Source: Solea solea (lineage: Eukaryota; Chordata; Actinopteri; Pleuronectiformes; Soleidae). Taken from it: DNA of 64,000 bases. A program made the translations under genes and the position numbers. The notes beneath the pieces are model-generated. The model was not told the origin of the DNA. It did not search any database and saw only the letters and a program-made list of their open reading frames with translations. The stretch is taken from positions 19,404,886 through 19,468,885 of the forward strand of contig NC_081138.1 in NCBI RefSeq assembly GCF_958295425.1. The letters run 5' to 3'. Each line of letters starts with the position of its first letter. The first letter of the stretch is position 1. Shown piece after piece: positions 1-10,095 of the stretch.

Positions 1-1814
1 TATTTACTCGGGTTTTACACAAACACTGTCACTTTAATCAAGATGAATTGGCCGAAATTGGATGAAATGAGTTATGATTATTGGTTGATTCTTGAGTATA
101 AAAGGTCAAGGAAACTCTACAATCATTGCAAAAATAACGTGTTCATCCTAATTGCAGTTATTTGCTTGGTTCACAGTAGTAGTTGGTTTTATACAGTAAC
201 TGTTTCTTTTTATGCTGATCCAGGAAGTGTAGTTAATTAAGAAAGTTTGAAGAGAGAACAGACAAATAAACCTGTATCTCTTTGCTTCACATCGTATTTT
301 TGTCTTCATGTTTTATCTTGAATTCATGATTCTATAATATATTTTGCTGCTATAACACAAATAATTTCCTCCTTCCTCCATTCTATTCTATTCAATTCTA
401 TTCTAGTCACAGTAGTGCATACTTTAGGGAAGGATTATAAACTCTGGAAAAATGAACCTTGACAGCAATTATTGTACCAAACCAGCTACACAAGGTAACA
501 ATTACAAAAAGCATTTAATACTGGAGATGAATATGAATATTAAAATCGGTAAATCACAGAGATGTTATGCGTGTCCTGAAAGTGTTGTGTCGACTCGTGT
601 GTTACACAGCAACGCCAAATCACCTTTGGCTGAGCACAGACGAACAGCTGCAGAGAGCAAACCAAACCACAACAGGCTGGTTTCGTTTTAGACCGTCATT
701 AAATTAAAGTAGCTGATACGACCTGATACCAGTCATTTTATGATGTTGGTTTCCAATTTTTTTCTTGAAGGACCCGTATCTTTAGCATACTACAGTACAT
801 TTGAAATGATGATACAATTATTATATTTCAAAATATTCACTGCAAAGGGCCAAAAACAATCCAGAACACATTTTGTGGATATTTCTTCCCATTATATTTT
901 AGGAACACATCTCTGTGTGGGTTATTATTTACTTCTAATATAATTGTCATACACACATTAAGAGTTCAAACTGTCCTTTTTCTGTTCTCTGTTCTCCTTT
1001 TTTGTTGTTTTCTCGTCAGTATTTCTTTTTTTATTATTAATTTTTATTATTATTCAAAAAAAAACAATAGATGAAGCCTTACCTAGACTGAGCCTGAGTC
1101 TACGAAGGTGTGACCTTTTCTGGAGGATGCAGCTAATGAGACACAGCTATGGTGTCAAGCTGAAAGTGTCCTAGAAAAGACATAAATAAAGAGGATTTTA
1201 GCTTCTCTTTACTCACAGAATGATTGTGTTGTGACATTAACTACCCACCATACACACGTCACCACTAAACCTCTCAGTGCCACACCTTTCCCCACCATCT
1301 TTTCCCCAATTACCGTCCATCTCTAATTGATATTTTCATATCTCTAATTGATATGAAAAATAACACAAGAAAGCTTGTTAATGGTGAACACAACTGTTCG
1401 AGACAAAAGGGCAAACATGACAAATCACACTATACAGCAGGCACGAGCAGAAGGCGACGCCTGGGCTGCAGCCAGTCAGTGTGTGTGTGTGTGTGTATGT
1501 GTGTGTGTGTGTGTGTGTGTGGTGGAGGGTATTTCACTCATCTATCATATTTCATCACTGCATCACACATTAAACTGAGCACTGGACCCCAAATCATCAT
1601 TTCTCACAGTTAAACACACACCATGTGCAGGTTTCATGTATGAACATACAAGTGCAGCGAGTGGGTGGAGAAAAGCTGAATAATAAAAATTACTTTAAAT
1701 GTCCAGTGTGTCAGGACACTTCGGTTGTCCTTCTCCTAACAGAAAGGATGTAAATATGCTCTGCAGTTTCCTCCTTCTATTTTGCTGGTTTATGCATCAG
1801 GGTTATGTGGTTTT
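1..1814. other. Intergenic DNA, no gene recognised
   Basis: AT-rich sequence with short open frames that have no family resemblance, codon structure or splice context. It contains a (GT)n microsatellite at 1478-1521 and A/T-rich low-complexity runs near 1020-1070. No RNA gene was recognised. Confidence 0.6.
1478..1521. repeat. (GT)n microsatellite
   Basis: An almost uninterrupted GT dinucleotide run with a single A interruption. It generates the Cys/Val-rich open frames seen here, which are not genes. Confidence 0.95.
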
Positions 1815-2360
1815 ATATCCAATCCAATCCAATCCGACGTTATCTGAAAAGTACTTTTAAAAACAAAGTGCTGTACAGAACAACAAATATAAGACACAAT
1901 AAATAAAAGGCATAGGAACTCACACGAGGCAATAATTAAAAGACATAAAAAATTTGGATGAAAGTTACAGCCAAACAATTAACCATAGTGAAAACAGATC
2001 AAATAAAATAAATAAAAACAAAAATAAAATAGAAATAATAACCCACTTAAACAGTGTGAAGGCCAATGAAAAGAGATGAGTTTTAAGAGGAGATTAAAAA
2101 GACAGACAGGGAAGAGGCCAAATCATTGCACTGTTGCAGGGCCACCACAGCGAATGCACGGTGCCCTCTGAGCTTGCGTTTAGTCTTTGGCACAGTCAGG
2201 AGCAGCTGATCAGCTGACCTGAGTGAGCGGGAAAGTGTGTGAAGGTGGAGCAGCTCAGAGAGGTAAAGCAGGGCAAGACCGTTAAGGGATTTAAAAACAA
2301 CGAAAATCATTTTAAAATGAATCAAACTGTAAAATAGGTGTCCTAAAGTACTGTACATAT
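1815..2360 (-). mobile_element. 3'-end remnant of a CR1/L2-type LINE
   Basis: On the minus strand, 2358 to 2083 reads as the C-terminal end of a non-LTR retrotransposon reverse transcriptase ORF. It has the familiar order of a 'FKxxFVVFKSLNGLALLYLSELL' type block, then 'SRSLRSADQLLLTVPKTK' and 'RGHRAFAVVA'. After the ORF the minus strand runs through an A/T-rich 3' UTR to a short GGATT-type tandem tail at about 1815-1845, as expected for a 5'-truncated insertion. The family assignment (CR1/L2 group) is from the protein signature recalled by eye. The exact subfamily is unknown. Confidence 0.7.
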
Positions 2361-2639
2361 AAAATGCTTATATTGGGGCTACGGAAATCAAACACGTTTT
2401 ATCTTAAAGCTATTAAGCACCAATACAAACACATGTACATACAAAAGTAGTTTTGGATTATATATTCTACAGCTAATAAATGCTCCTAAATGTTACTACA
2501 CTGGACCTCTCATCAGAACGGGTGTGTATGCGGAAAGTCATTTTTACTCTGCTGTCGAGTGCTTGCAGTTCATTAGGTACATTGCAGACAGAGCTGCAGT
2601 CTGCTGGAAACGTTAACTGAGGTAGACGAGGCTTAAATC

Positions 2640-3170
2640 CTCCACTGTGAAGCCGACTTCCTCGCCACTCACTCTATTCCTGACACGCTGCACAGAGGAG
2701 GAGAAGGAAGGGAGTGAGGGAGGGAGGGGGAGGGTTAACTATCAGCCATAACGTGTAACTGAAGATCAGCTTTCCCCCGCAGCTTCACTCCTCCTCACCA
2801 CTGTCACCACCGAACACACACTACACCCTCCTCCTCCTCCTCTATCCCTTCCCCTCCCTTCATCGCTCTCCTCTCCCAGCATCCCCTGCTGTTGTTGTTG
2901 GGGTGGTCCCTGTTTCTGCTGTCACCAAGCTGCTGGTCTTTCAGCTGCCCGGCTCCCTCCCCGTATCCCCCCTCCCTGTGCGATCTCTTAGGCGTCACGA
3001 GATTACTGAAGCAGTGCTGACATCTCTATCAGCCTGACCTAACACTCTGCCCTTTTCCTCCCACCCTCCATCTCCTCTCCCCCTCCTCCGCCCGCCTGCA
3101 CTCCAGGATCCAGCACTCCCTGGCCTCAGCCACACAACTACTACTACTACTACTACTACTACTACACATT
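2640..3170. other. Pyrimidine/purine-asymmetric GC-rich block
   Basis: Composition differs from the flanks: runs of CTCCTC and CCCTCC on the plus strand, preceded by a G/A-rich run at 2690-2735. It could be a promoter or untranslated exon of an unseen gene, or a simple-sequence-derived tract. No splice sites or reading frame support a coding role. Confidence 0.35.
3138..3165. repeat. (CTA)n microsatellite
   Basis: About nine consecutive CTA units. Confidence 0.95.
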
Positions 3171-6100
3171 ATTAACTAGAAATAGGACTCAGACCTCCAC
3201 CAAGGCTGCTCACTTTCCCACATCATTACCAAACTGTTAAAATTGTTTCCCAGGCCATACTCTACAGCGTTTCATCCAAATCCATACCTTACTTTTTGAA
3301 ATATGCTGAATATGTGAGAATTTGTATTTAGACTTTTATTTTTTTCTCTCTTATATGGACTTTTCAATTTGACAGGTAGCGGTACAAAGTAAATAACTTA
3401 TGATGATAATAGATAAAACTACAGTTATTAGAACATATAAATGTGTCAAAGTCAGCCAAATAAAACATTGCATGATATTTACACAGCATTAATAATGTAG
3501 TTACAACAATAGTCACATGAACGTATTCTGATAATATTTTCAGTCATTTGATAGTTGTCGTTTTAATTGTGAAGTATTTTGTGAAGTATATCTGACTCAC
3601 ATAAAGGATTTAAATAGTTGTCTGTAAGAATAATAGTTTCTATTTCAGAGTTTTTGGACAGCTTTCATCCCACATGAAAAATACATTAAAAGTTGGAGTC
3701 AAAGCACAGCTGGTTTGGTGGGCGGGGGGGTGCTGGGTGGTGGGGAGTGTCTGCAGGCGTTTGGACAATTTCTTTTCGGAAATTTTACATGTCATTTTGA
3801 AAATGTGGCTCTCTCTTAGACCACCAACAAAAGGTGAAATGGATATCGGAGCAGATGTACAACAGTTTACATGCCATATTTTCTGCTTATGAAAAGACGC
3901 CTTGTTATTTCACACAGAGGAGGAAAACATTCACGTGGCCCGACCGCTGCTCGGTAACCACCGACGGTATAAGGTGTTTTCATGCTGTTACAGCTAATGC
4001 TTGATATTTGGTGGGATTTGGGTCACATGTAATAGGACTGATGTCACACATTTGCCCTCCAGAGACGTTTAGTGTAAGTTTCAGCTCACGGGCTGCCAGC
4101 GTGAACAGCCTGAAAAGCGAAATGAGGACAATTCCGCGGTCCAAACCACAGTTTGTTTTCCTGTACACTCCCTGAGACTGCGTGTACTTGATCCCGATGG
4201 AAAACTAGAGCAGCTGTCACACTGGTGACAGCTGTTACATCATCTCTAAAACCAATCTCACCCCATGCACAATGTCTGCATTTACGAGTGTCTATATGTG
4301 CTGAAAAGAGGAACTGCACTGTGATAAGGTCAATGCTTTCTTCCACATGTCTCGGCTTGTCCTGCACTTTGTGTAACAGCGTGTTCAGTACTATTATTAG
4401 CTGTCGGAATGTCTCGGCTCCATTGAAAGAAAAACTAATGCCCGTAATTTTATTGTTCCTGCTGAATGAAGTGATCCTTTAGCCGTGTCATTTCACACAT
4501 ATGACCAGTTTCTCTTCTCATAAGTGATATTAAATTTCCCTCAGCTGAATGCGGCTTCTGCTCACTGGCTGCTTTCATCCAATCACCCCCCAGTGATGGC
4601 TTTTGAAAGTTGTAAAGGGAATGATTTTCATCTGCAGACAAACTGCTGTTCTTGATAGAATTCCTCTGTGGTGTTGTTATTAAGCAACCTAAAATGACAG
4701 TCTGCTGGGGGGCCTGCAAGTGGAAAGATGCTGTCCATTAACTGTCAACAATGACCACTGGGTTTACCCTCCCATGGGACTGGTAAGCAAGGCATCGTCT
4801 CATCCTGAGTCTGGCTGAGAGATCACACAGGCCCCATTGTCTCCAGCAGCCTGGGGTCTTATTGTAGCAGTGCCTCTGGGAAAGGACAAACCTTCATGTC
4901 CGTGGTCTGTTTAAGAATGGGCTTTCTCCAGGCTGAGGCCATGAAAACTTCTCAGGACGAATCTCGGGGAACACAGGGAGGCTACGGAGTAGATTTGGAA
5001 ATGGGGGCACCCCTCCTTAGACAGGGTTTGGGTTCCCCATCCAGACCTCCCTCTCCCTCTCCCAGTGCTGACCTCCCTTCTCCACCTCTGTTTAATAATG
5101 CCTGGGCCTTGGTCATTATTTTGGGCAGATGGAGACGGGGGCAGGCTGTGAAAGGAGCTGGTGTCACTCCTGAGGAGAGGATGGTAGGGATGACAGAGAA
5201 GAAAAAGCGAATCATAGAAAAGATCAAAAGCAGAAGCTCGCCTTTCACTCGCCTGAAAGCGCTAAAGAGGATAAGGAGCGATCGGGCCTGGGGTCTCCTG
5301 TCTTCTCTGGCAATTAGACTCAGCTGATAGAGAGAAAGGCGTGAATGGCAGGGTTCAAGGCCCTCTCTAGGACTCACACAACGGGAAGGAGTTTTTTCCC
5401 CGACGCCTCCTTTATCTTCCTCTCCTTTCAGAGTGTCAGAAATGCAGCTGAAATATCTCTCAAAAAAGACAGCACAATCCCCAATGCCAAACCCTAATCA
5501 CAGAGGCTGATGAGGAGGAGAAGAGAAAAAAAACCCATACATTCTTTTCACAATTCATCTTTACACTTTATATGAGGCCAGGATTCAAGGTAGATGTAGT
5601 CGATGTATGTGTGATAATTAAAATCAGACCTCACATTTTGATAAGACAGGAGAATACATTTCATGCCGTGTAAGTGGTTAATACAAACAAAACATTTCTT
5701 TAAGTTGAATCATCAATGTGTATGTCTTTACAATGTTTTTAATTTAAAAAAAAAGGAAGAATAAAAGGTGCCAACGTTTTAACCCCAAAGCATCAAATTA
5801 ATAGGAAACAAATGTAATGAGAATTCATATTTAAGAACCATTCAGGCATGAGCAAAAAACTGTTACTCTCATATACTGTGTGTCCCTGATAGACTGGCAG
5901 CCATGATGGTTTTATACAAGGACCTTGACCGTTTCAGACAATGTAATATTTTTTTTTTTTTGTTTCTTTTTTCTTTTTTGACAAGACATCCAGCTCAGTC
6001 ACAGCACAGCAACATGTCCCACAGGAACCTATTACCATCTTCTACATACATATGCAAGAGTTTGAATAGGCCGTCTATCATCCTCAAAGAGGGACACACA

Positions 6101-6460
6101 GCTTTTGCTGCAACTTTAATAGCTTGTCATAAAAGGTGCATGGGGGGGTTCAATTACACAGAAACTCAGAAACTGAGCAAAGACTATTTGGGACAGACAA
6201 ATTTAATTTTTACACATCTTCTTTGGTAAAGGTTGTTAAAAACACCAGTATAGCAAAGTAACATGAAAAAAAAAAGCTGAGGTAAGTGTGGCAGTGTAAT
6301 TTGACACATAAAGACGACAAAATGGCCTGAAAACTGCTGTGGAGATGCCATGTTTAAAGAGAAGGTTTGTCTGTGGAGAACTCCCTACAAAGGTGTATTT
6401 AGGCCTAATAGTTTGGACCCCAGCCCATAATCCTCCTGCAGACACACCTATAGTGGAGAG

Positions 6461-6467
6461 TATAAAG
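6461..6467 (+). promoter_or_regulatory. TATA box, hatching-enzyme copy 1
   Basis: TATAAAG lies 88 bp before the ATG, so the 5' UTR would be about 55-60 nt with a start near 6490. The flank just upstream ('cacctatagtggagag') is shared only with copy 6. Confidence 0.75.
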
Positions 6468-6548
6468 ACTCTGGACAGCACTGAGTCAAACATAGATCAT
6501 CAGGAGTCTCTCCACAGAAGCTCCACAGCCTCCAGACCAACCCTGAAG

Positions 6549-7328
6549 ATGACTCCCACTGTCAGCCTGCTGTTGCTGCTCCTGCTCGGCCTATCTCAGG
6601 CTCATCCTCTCCATGATGAAGGAAATGAAGATGAAGACGACGTTGACATCACCACCAGGATTCTAACCTCCAACAATGCCACAGATGAGATCCTGCTGGA
6701 AGGAGACCTGCTCGCTCCCAAAACCAGAAACGCCATGAAGTGCTGGTATCAGAGCTGCCAGTGGAAGACAGGAAACAATGGTCTGGTGACAATCCCATTC
6801 ACTGTGAGCAGTCAGTTCACCAGCTGGGAAAAGCAGAAGATCGACTCTGCCCTGAAGGTCTACCACAGCAGTACCTGCATCCGCTTTGTCCCCCGTCAGA
6901 ACCAGTATGACTACATCAGTATCGAGAACAGAGCTGGATGTTTCTCCGCTCTGGGCAGAGTGGGAGGGAGACAGGTGCTCTCTCTGAACCGACAGGGCTG
7001 TGTCTACCACGGTGTCGTCCTGCACGAGATCAACCACGCTCTGGGCTTCCAGCATGAGCAGACCAGGAGCGACCGTGACAACTATGTCAAGATCAACTGG
7101 GAGTACATTAACCCACAGAATGCCTACAACTTCTACAAGCAGGACACCAACAACCTGAACAGTCCCTACGACTACTCCTCCATCATGCACTATGGAAGAA
7201 CAGCCTTCACTGTCCAGTACGGGAGAGATACAATCACTCCCATCCCCAACCCCAATGTCCAGATCGGCCAGAGGCGGGGCATGTCCCGCTGGGACATCAT
7301 CAGGATCAACGCCCTCTATGGCTGCTAA
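6549..7328 (+). CDS. High choriolytic (hatching) enzyme, astacin metalloprotease, copy 1
   Basis: Secreted zinc endopeptidase of 259 residues, encoded by a single exon. Residues 1-18 are a Leu-rich signal peptide (probable cut after SQA18). Residues 19-60 are an acidic propeptide with one N-glycosylation sequon (N43) and an EGD sequence (Asp53) that fits the astacin aspartate switch. Cleavage after Arg60 would give a 199-residue mature enzyme starting NAMKC. The zinc motif HEINHALGFQHE spans 159-170 (ligands His159, His163, His169; catalytic Glu160), and the Met-turn SIMHY is at 211-215 (Met213, Tyr215). Six cysteines (64, 70, 110, 131, 151, 259) match the six-Cys hatching-enzyme/c6ast subgroup. 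HCE swells and digests the inner egg envelope at hatching. The start at 6549 was chosen because it begins the signal peptide and lies downstream of the TATA box. Copy-specific residues are Thr74, Ser205 and Trp248. Another six-Cys astacin of the nephrosin type is the main alternative; lack of introns favours HCE. Confidence 0.92.
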   Translation: MTPTVSLLLLLLLGLSQAHPLHDEGNEDEDDVDITTRILTSNNATDEILLEGDLLAPKTRNAMKCWYQSCQWKTGNNGLVTIPFTVSSQFTSWEKQKIDSALKVYHSSTCIRFVPRQNQYDYISIENRAGCFSALGRVGGRQVLSLNRQGCVYHGVVLHEINHALGFQHEQTRSDRDNYVKINWEYINPQNAYNFYKQDTNNLNSPYDYSSIMHYGRTAFTVQYGRDTITPIPNPNVQIGQRRGMSRWDIIRINALYGC

Positions 7329-7376
7329 TAATGCTAATGTTAAATGTCCTGTTTGTGTTCCTTTTTTTCTGCCATT

Positions 7377-7382
7377 AATAAA
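7377..7382 (+). terminator. Polyadenylation signal, copy 1
   Basis: AATAAA 49 bp after the stop codon. The 3' UTR version here ('tgccattaataaaaagc') is shared with copy 6 and differs from copies 2-5. Confidence 0.75.
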
Positions 7383-8101
7383 AAGCAACTACAACATATG
7401 ATAACTACATTCTTTGTGAATTCTGATAACAGAATATATGACCACAACATGCCTCAAATGTCCAAAATAAAGGTAAAACATCACAACTGCTGTTGTATCA
7501 GTTTTATCTGTTACAAAAATCTTTCATATGAAGTCATTTACACAAACACACAGTCACAGAGGCCAATAAAGGATCGCTAAAGCTGCATGAATGTCTGTTG
7601 CATGCAAACCTCAAAATGAGTTCACACAATGCCGATTAAGCCTGCCAGTTCCACAAGACTGTCTCTCTGTCTGTCACCCTCTCTTAGTATGACAGTGTTT
7701 TTAGTTTTTATGTCACCCAGCAACATTCCCATGCTGCACACTGTGTGTGTATTTCTCATCACGACTGAGCAGGCAAGGCAGAAGAATCGCACTGTGTGAG
7801 TAAAGCAAGACAGCTTCATACAATTACACTATGGTTGAAAGCAACAAGAAGAGATTCAGAAGTGGATTCTACTGCCAAACCAAGCACTCCCTTAACACCT
7901 GCCTGCATGCGCCACAAACATCACAGCTGCTGTTCACTACACCATGCAGCTCCATCTTTACTAATGAGTGACGCTACATTAAAAGACAGATATTCAACAC
8001 ATACCTTACAGAAACACCGTCAGAAGGTAGAAGGTGTCTCTGCATATGTGGGTGAATGTGTGTGAGACAGTGGGGGAGACAGAGAAGACACAGTCAGCAT
8101 A
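7383..8101. other. Spacer 1, proximal part
   Basis: Non-coding DNA between copy 1 and the MITE. It is nearly the same in spacers 1-5. A second AATAAA occurs near 7468. Short open frames recur in every unit (for example about 65 aa on minus and 89 aa on plus) but show no family signature and owe their conservation to recent duplication. Confidence 0.7.
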
Positions 8102-8631
8102 TTTACATGCATTTTAAAAGTCAGAGTTGAGTGGGACGAAGACAATAATTCAGTTTTCTTAATGTAATATAAGTATGTTAGTCCTAGCCTTAATCATACC
8201 AACTTACCTGGATAATGTGATACATAGTCCGATTACTCTTGCATGTATATGATTAGTCGGACTGGAGTCGGACTTCACGTTCTGCACATGCACTAAAATG
8301 TCCTCCCTGCTCTTTGACCCGGAAGTAGAAGGAGATGACATAAACTGCAGACCTGTTGCCGGGAAAGAACAAACACAATGGCGTCAGCGACAGCAAAAGC
8401 TACAGAGAAACACGATCCATCTCACTGTCCATCCCGCTGTTTGGTTTTCTGTGACGTAAAGGTCAACAGGAAACTGATTCAATGTGCACTAGCTTATTGA
8501 GAGGCGGAGTCAGACGTACATGTCCAATAAATCTATTTTCTCCTCTGCATGTGTACTTGAATTCAGCAAGTTGTCCGATTGCCTGTCTTAGTCAGACTAT
8601 GGACTTAGCTTGATTAAACTGTGCATGTTAA
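8102..8631. mobile_element. MITE in spacer 1
   Basis: About 530-bp element bounded by imperfect palindromic ends (TTTACATGCA at left, TGCATGTTAA at right). It carries internal inverted TAGTCGGACT / AGTCCGA-type motifs near both ends. A related copy in opposite orientation lies in an mctp2 intron (46670-47185). The interior includes CCGGAAGT, a perfect ETS-type core, and a short frame ending RKLIQCALAY. The 4-nt deletion near 8411 is shared with spacers 2 and 3. The superfamily is not determined; no clear target duplication is visible. Confidence 0.65.
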
Positions 8632-8634
8632 CAT

Positions 8635-8701
8635 GGGCAGCCCATGGCCAAGTGGAAAGGGAACTTGGATTGTTATCGGAGGGTTGCCAGTTAGAGTCCC
8701 T
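8635..8701 (+). mobile_element. tRNA-like SINE head at unit junction
   Basis: Contains an A-box-like 'tggccaagtgg' and a B-box-like 'gttagagtcc' spaced as in a tRNA gene, with sequence between them typical of tRNA-derived fish SINE heads. No full tRNA fold or SINE body follows. The next repeat unit begins about 17 bp later. Confidence 0.5.
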
Positions 8702-8992
8702 ACTATCTTCCACTGATGCAAGAGTTTGAATAGGCCGTCTATCATCCAAACAGAGGGACACACAGACTTTGCTGCAACTTCAATAGCTTGTCATAAAAGG
8801 TGCATGGGGAATTTCAATTACACAGTCTTTAGAAACTATTTGGGTCACAAAAATTACATTTTTACACGTGTATCTCTTTGGTAAAGGTTGTTAAAAACAC
8901 CAGTATCGCAAAGTAACATGGAAAAAAAAGCTGAGGTCAGTGTGGCAGAGTAATTTGACACACAAAGACAAGAAAATGGCCCGAAAACTGCT

Positions 8993-9048
8993 TGTGAATT
9001 TCTCTGTGAGATGAATAAAGTATCTATCTATCTATCTATCTATCTATC
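8993..9048 (+). mobile_element. Short LINE-tail insertion with (TATC)n, unit 2 only
   Basis: A 55-bp insertion absent from all other units. It reads 'tgtgaatttctctgtgagat' followed by 'gaataaag' and a (TATC)n run at 9021-9049. This matches the common 3' terminus of teleost LINEs (a GAATTT..GGGAT..AATAAAG tail with a TATC microsatellite). It lies about 130 bp upstream of the copy 2 TATA box. Confidence 0.65.
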
Positions 9049-9175
9049 TGGAGGATTAGATGCCATGTTTAAAAAGAAGGTTTGTCTGTGGAGAACTCCC
9101 TACAAAGGTGTATTTAGGCCTTATAGTTTGGACCCCAGCCCATAATCCTCCTGTAGACACACCTGTAGAGAAGAG

Positions 9176-9182
9176 TATAAAG
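9176..9182 (+). promoter_or_regulatory. TATA box, hatching-enzyme copy 2
   Basis: TATAAAG 88 bp before the ATG, with the inner-type flank 'cacctgtagagaagag' shared by copies 2-5. Confidence 0.75.
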
Positions 9183-9263
9183 ACTCTGGACAGCACTGAG
9201 TCAAACATAGATCATCAGGAGTCTCTCCACAGAAGCTCCACAGCCTCCAGACCAAACCTGAAG

Positions 9264-10043
9264 ATGACTCCCACTGTCAGCCTGCTGTTGCTGCTCCTGC
9301 TCGGCCTCTCTCAGGCTCATCCTCTCCATGATGAAGGAAATGAAGATGAAGACGACGTTGACATCACCACCAGGATTCTAACCTCCAACAATGCCACAGA
9401 TGAGATCCTGCTGGAAGGAGACCTGCTCGCTCCCAAAACCAGAAACGCCATGAAGTGCTGGTATCAGAGCTGCCAGTGGAAGAAAGGAAACAATGGTCTG
9501 GTGACAATCCCATTCACTGTGAGCAGTCAGTTCACCAGCTGGGAAAAGCAGAAGATCGACTCTGCCCTGAAGGTCTACCACAGCAGTACCTGCATCCGCT
9601 TTGTCCCCCGTCAGAACCAGTATGACTACATCAGTATCGAGAACAGAGCTGGATGTTTCTCCGCTCTGGGCAGAGTGGGAGGAAGACAGGTGCTCTCTCT
9701 GAACAGACAGGGCTGCGTCTACCACGGTGTCGTCCTGCACGAGATCAACCACGCTCTGGGCTTCCAGCATGAGCAGACCAGGAGCGACCGTGACAACTAT
9801 GTCAAGATCAACTGGGAGTACATTAACCCACAGAATGCCTACAACTTCTACAAGCAGGACACCAACAACCTGAACACTCCCTACGACTACTCCTCCATCA
9901 TGCACTATGGAAGAACAGCCTTCACTGTCCAGTACGGGAGAGATACAATCACTCCCATCCCCAACCCCAATGTCCAGATCGGCCAGAGACGGGGCATGTC
10001 CCGCTCGGACATCATCAGGATCAACGCACTCTATGGCTGCTAA
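9264..10043 (+). CDS. High choriolytic (hatching) enzyme, copy 2
   Basis: Intact single-exon 259-residue astacin precursor with the same domain plan as copy 1: signal peptide 1-18, propeptide to Arg60, HEINHALGFQHE at 159-170, Met-turn at 211-215 and six Cys. It differs from copy 1 at Lys74, Thr205 and Ser248. Its protein is identical to copies 3 and 4. The upstream reading frame stays open for 68 codons before this ATG, but that stretch contains the TATA box and so should not be in the mRNA. Its promoter flank alone carries the 55-bp LINE-tail insertion. Function and expression in hatching-gland cells are inferred from the family. Confidence 0.92.
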   Translation: MTPTVSLLLLLLLGLSQAHPLHDEGNEDEDDVDITTRILTSNNATDEILLEGDLLAPKTRNAMKCWYQSCQWKKGNNGLVTIPFTVSSQFTSWEKQKIDSALKVYHSSTCIRFVPRQNQYDYISIENRAGCFSALGRVGGRQVLSLNRQGCVYHGVVLHEINHALGFQHEQTRSDRDNYVKINWEYINPQNAYNFYKQDTNNLNTPYDYSSIMHYGRTAFTVQYGRDTITPIPNPNVQIGQRRGMSRSDIIRINALYGC

Positions 10044-10089
10044 TAATGCTCATGTTAAATGTCCTGTTTGTGTTCTTTTTTCTGTCATT

Positions 10090-10095
10090 AATAAA
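10090..10095 (+). terminator. Polyadenylation signal, copy 2
   Basis: AATAAA 47 bp after the stop, inner-type 3' UTR followed by 'tatgattcaaatgtttaat', which copies 1 and 6 lack. Confidence 0.75.

Larger units (their letters stand above)
2361..6053. other. Intergenic DNA upstream of the hatching-enzyme array
   Basis: No protein-coding gene was recognised. The stretch includes a pyrimidine-rich block (2640-3170), a (CTA)n run (3138-3165), a poly-T tract near 5949-5981, and a moderately GC-rich stretch at about 4740-5330 with overlapping open frames on both strands. That last stretch may be a conserved non-coding element or chance. The homology with the repeat units begins near 6054. Confidence 0.5.

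Noticed and set aside
1353..1613. Open frames through the (GT)n run
   Set aside because: Cys/Val repeats produced by a microsatellite.
4896..5327. 143-aa plus-strand open frame
   Set aside because: No recognisable domain, Pro/Ser-rich then Lys/Arg-rich low complexity, overlapped by an equally long antisense frame and with no splice context.
6339..6548. In-frame extension of 68-70 codons upstream of each hatching-enzyme ATG (beginning MPCLKRRF in five copies)
   Set aside because: The stretch contains the TATA box and would not be transcribed from it. The signal peptide starts at the downstream ATG. Its openness in all six copies follows from recent duplication.
7796..8065. 89-aa plus-strand frame recurring in every spacer
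   Set aside because: It keeps its length only because the spacers are recent copies. It has no promoter, no homology, and no counterpart in the diverged relic spacer.
8635..8701. Functional tRNA gene at the unit junctions
   Set aside because: A- and B-box-like sequence is present, but the B box has a mismatch to the consensus and no complete cloverleaf or anticodon stem could be drawn. A SINE head fits better.
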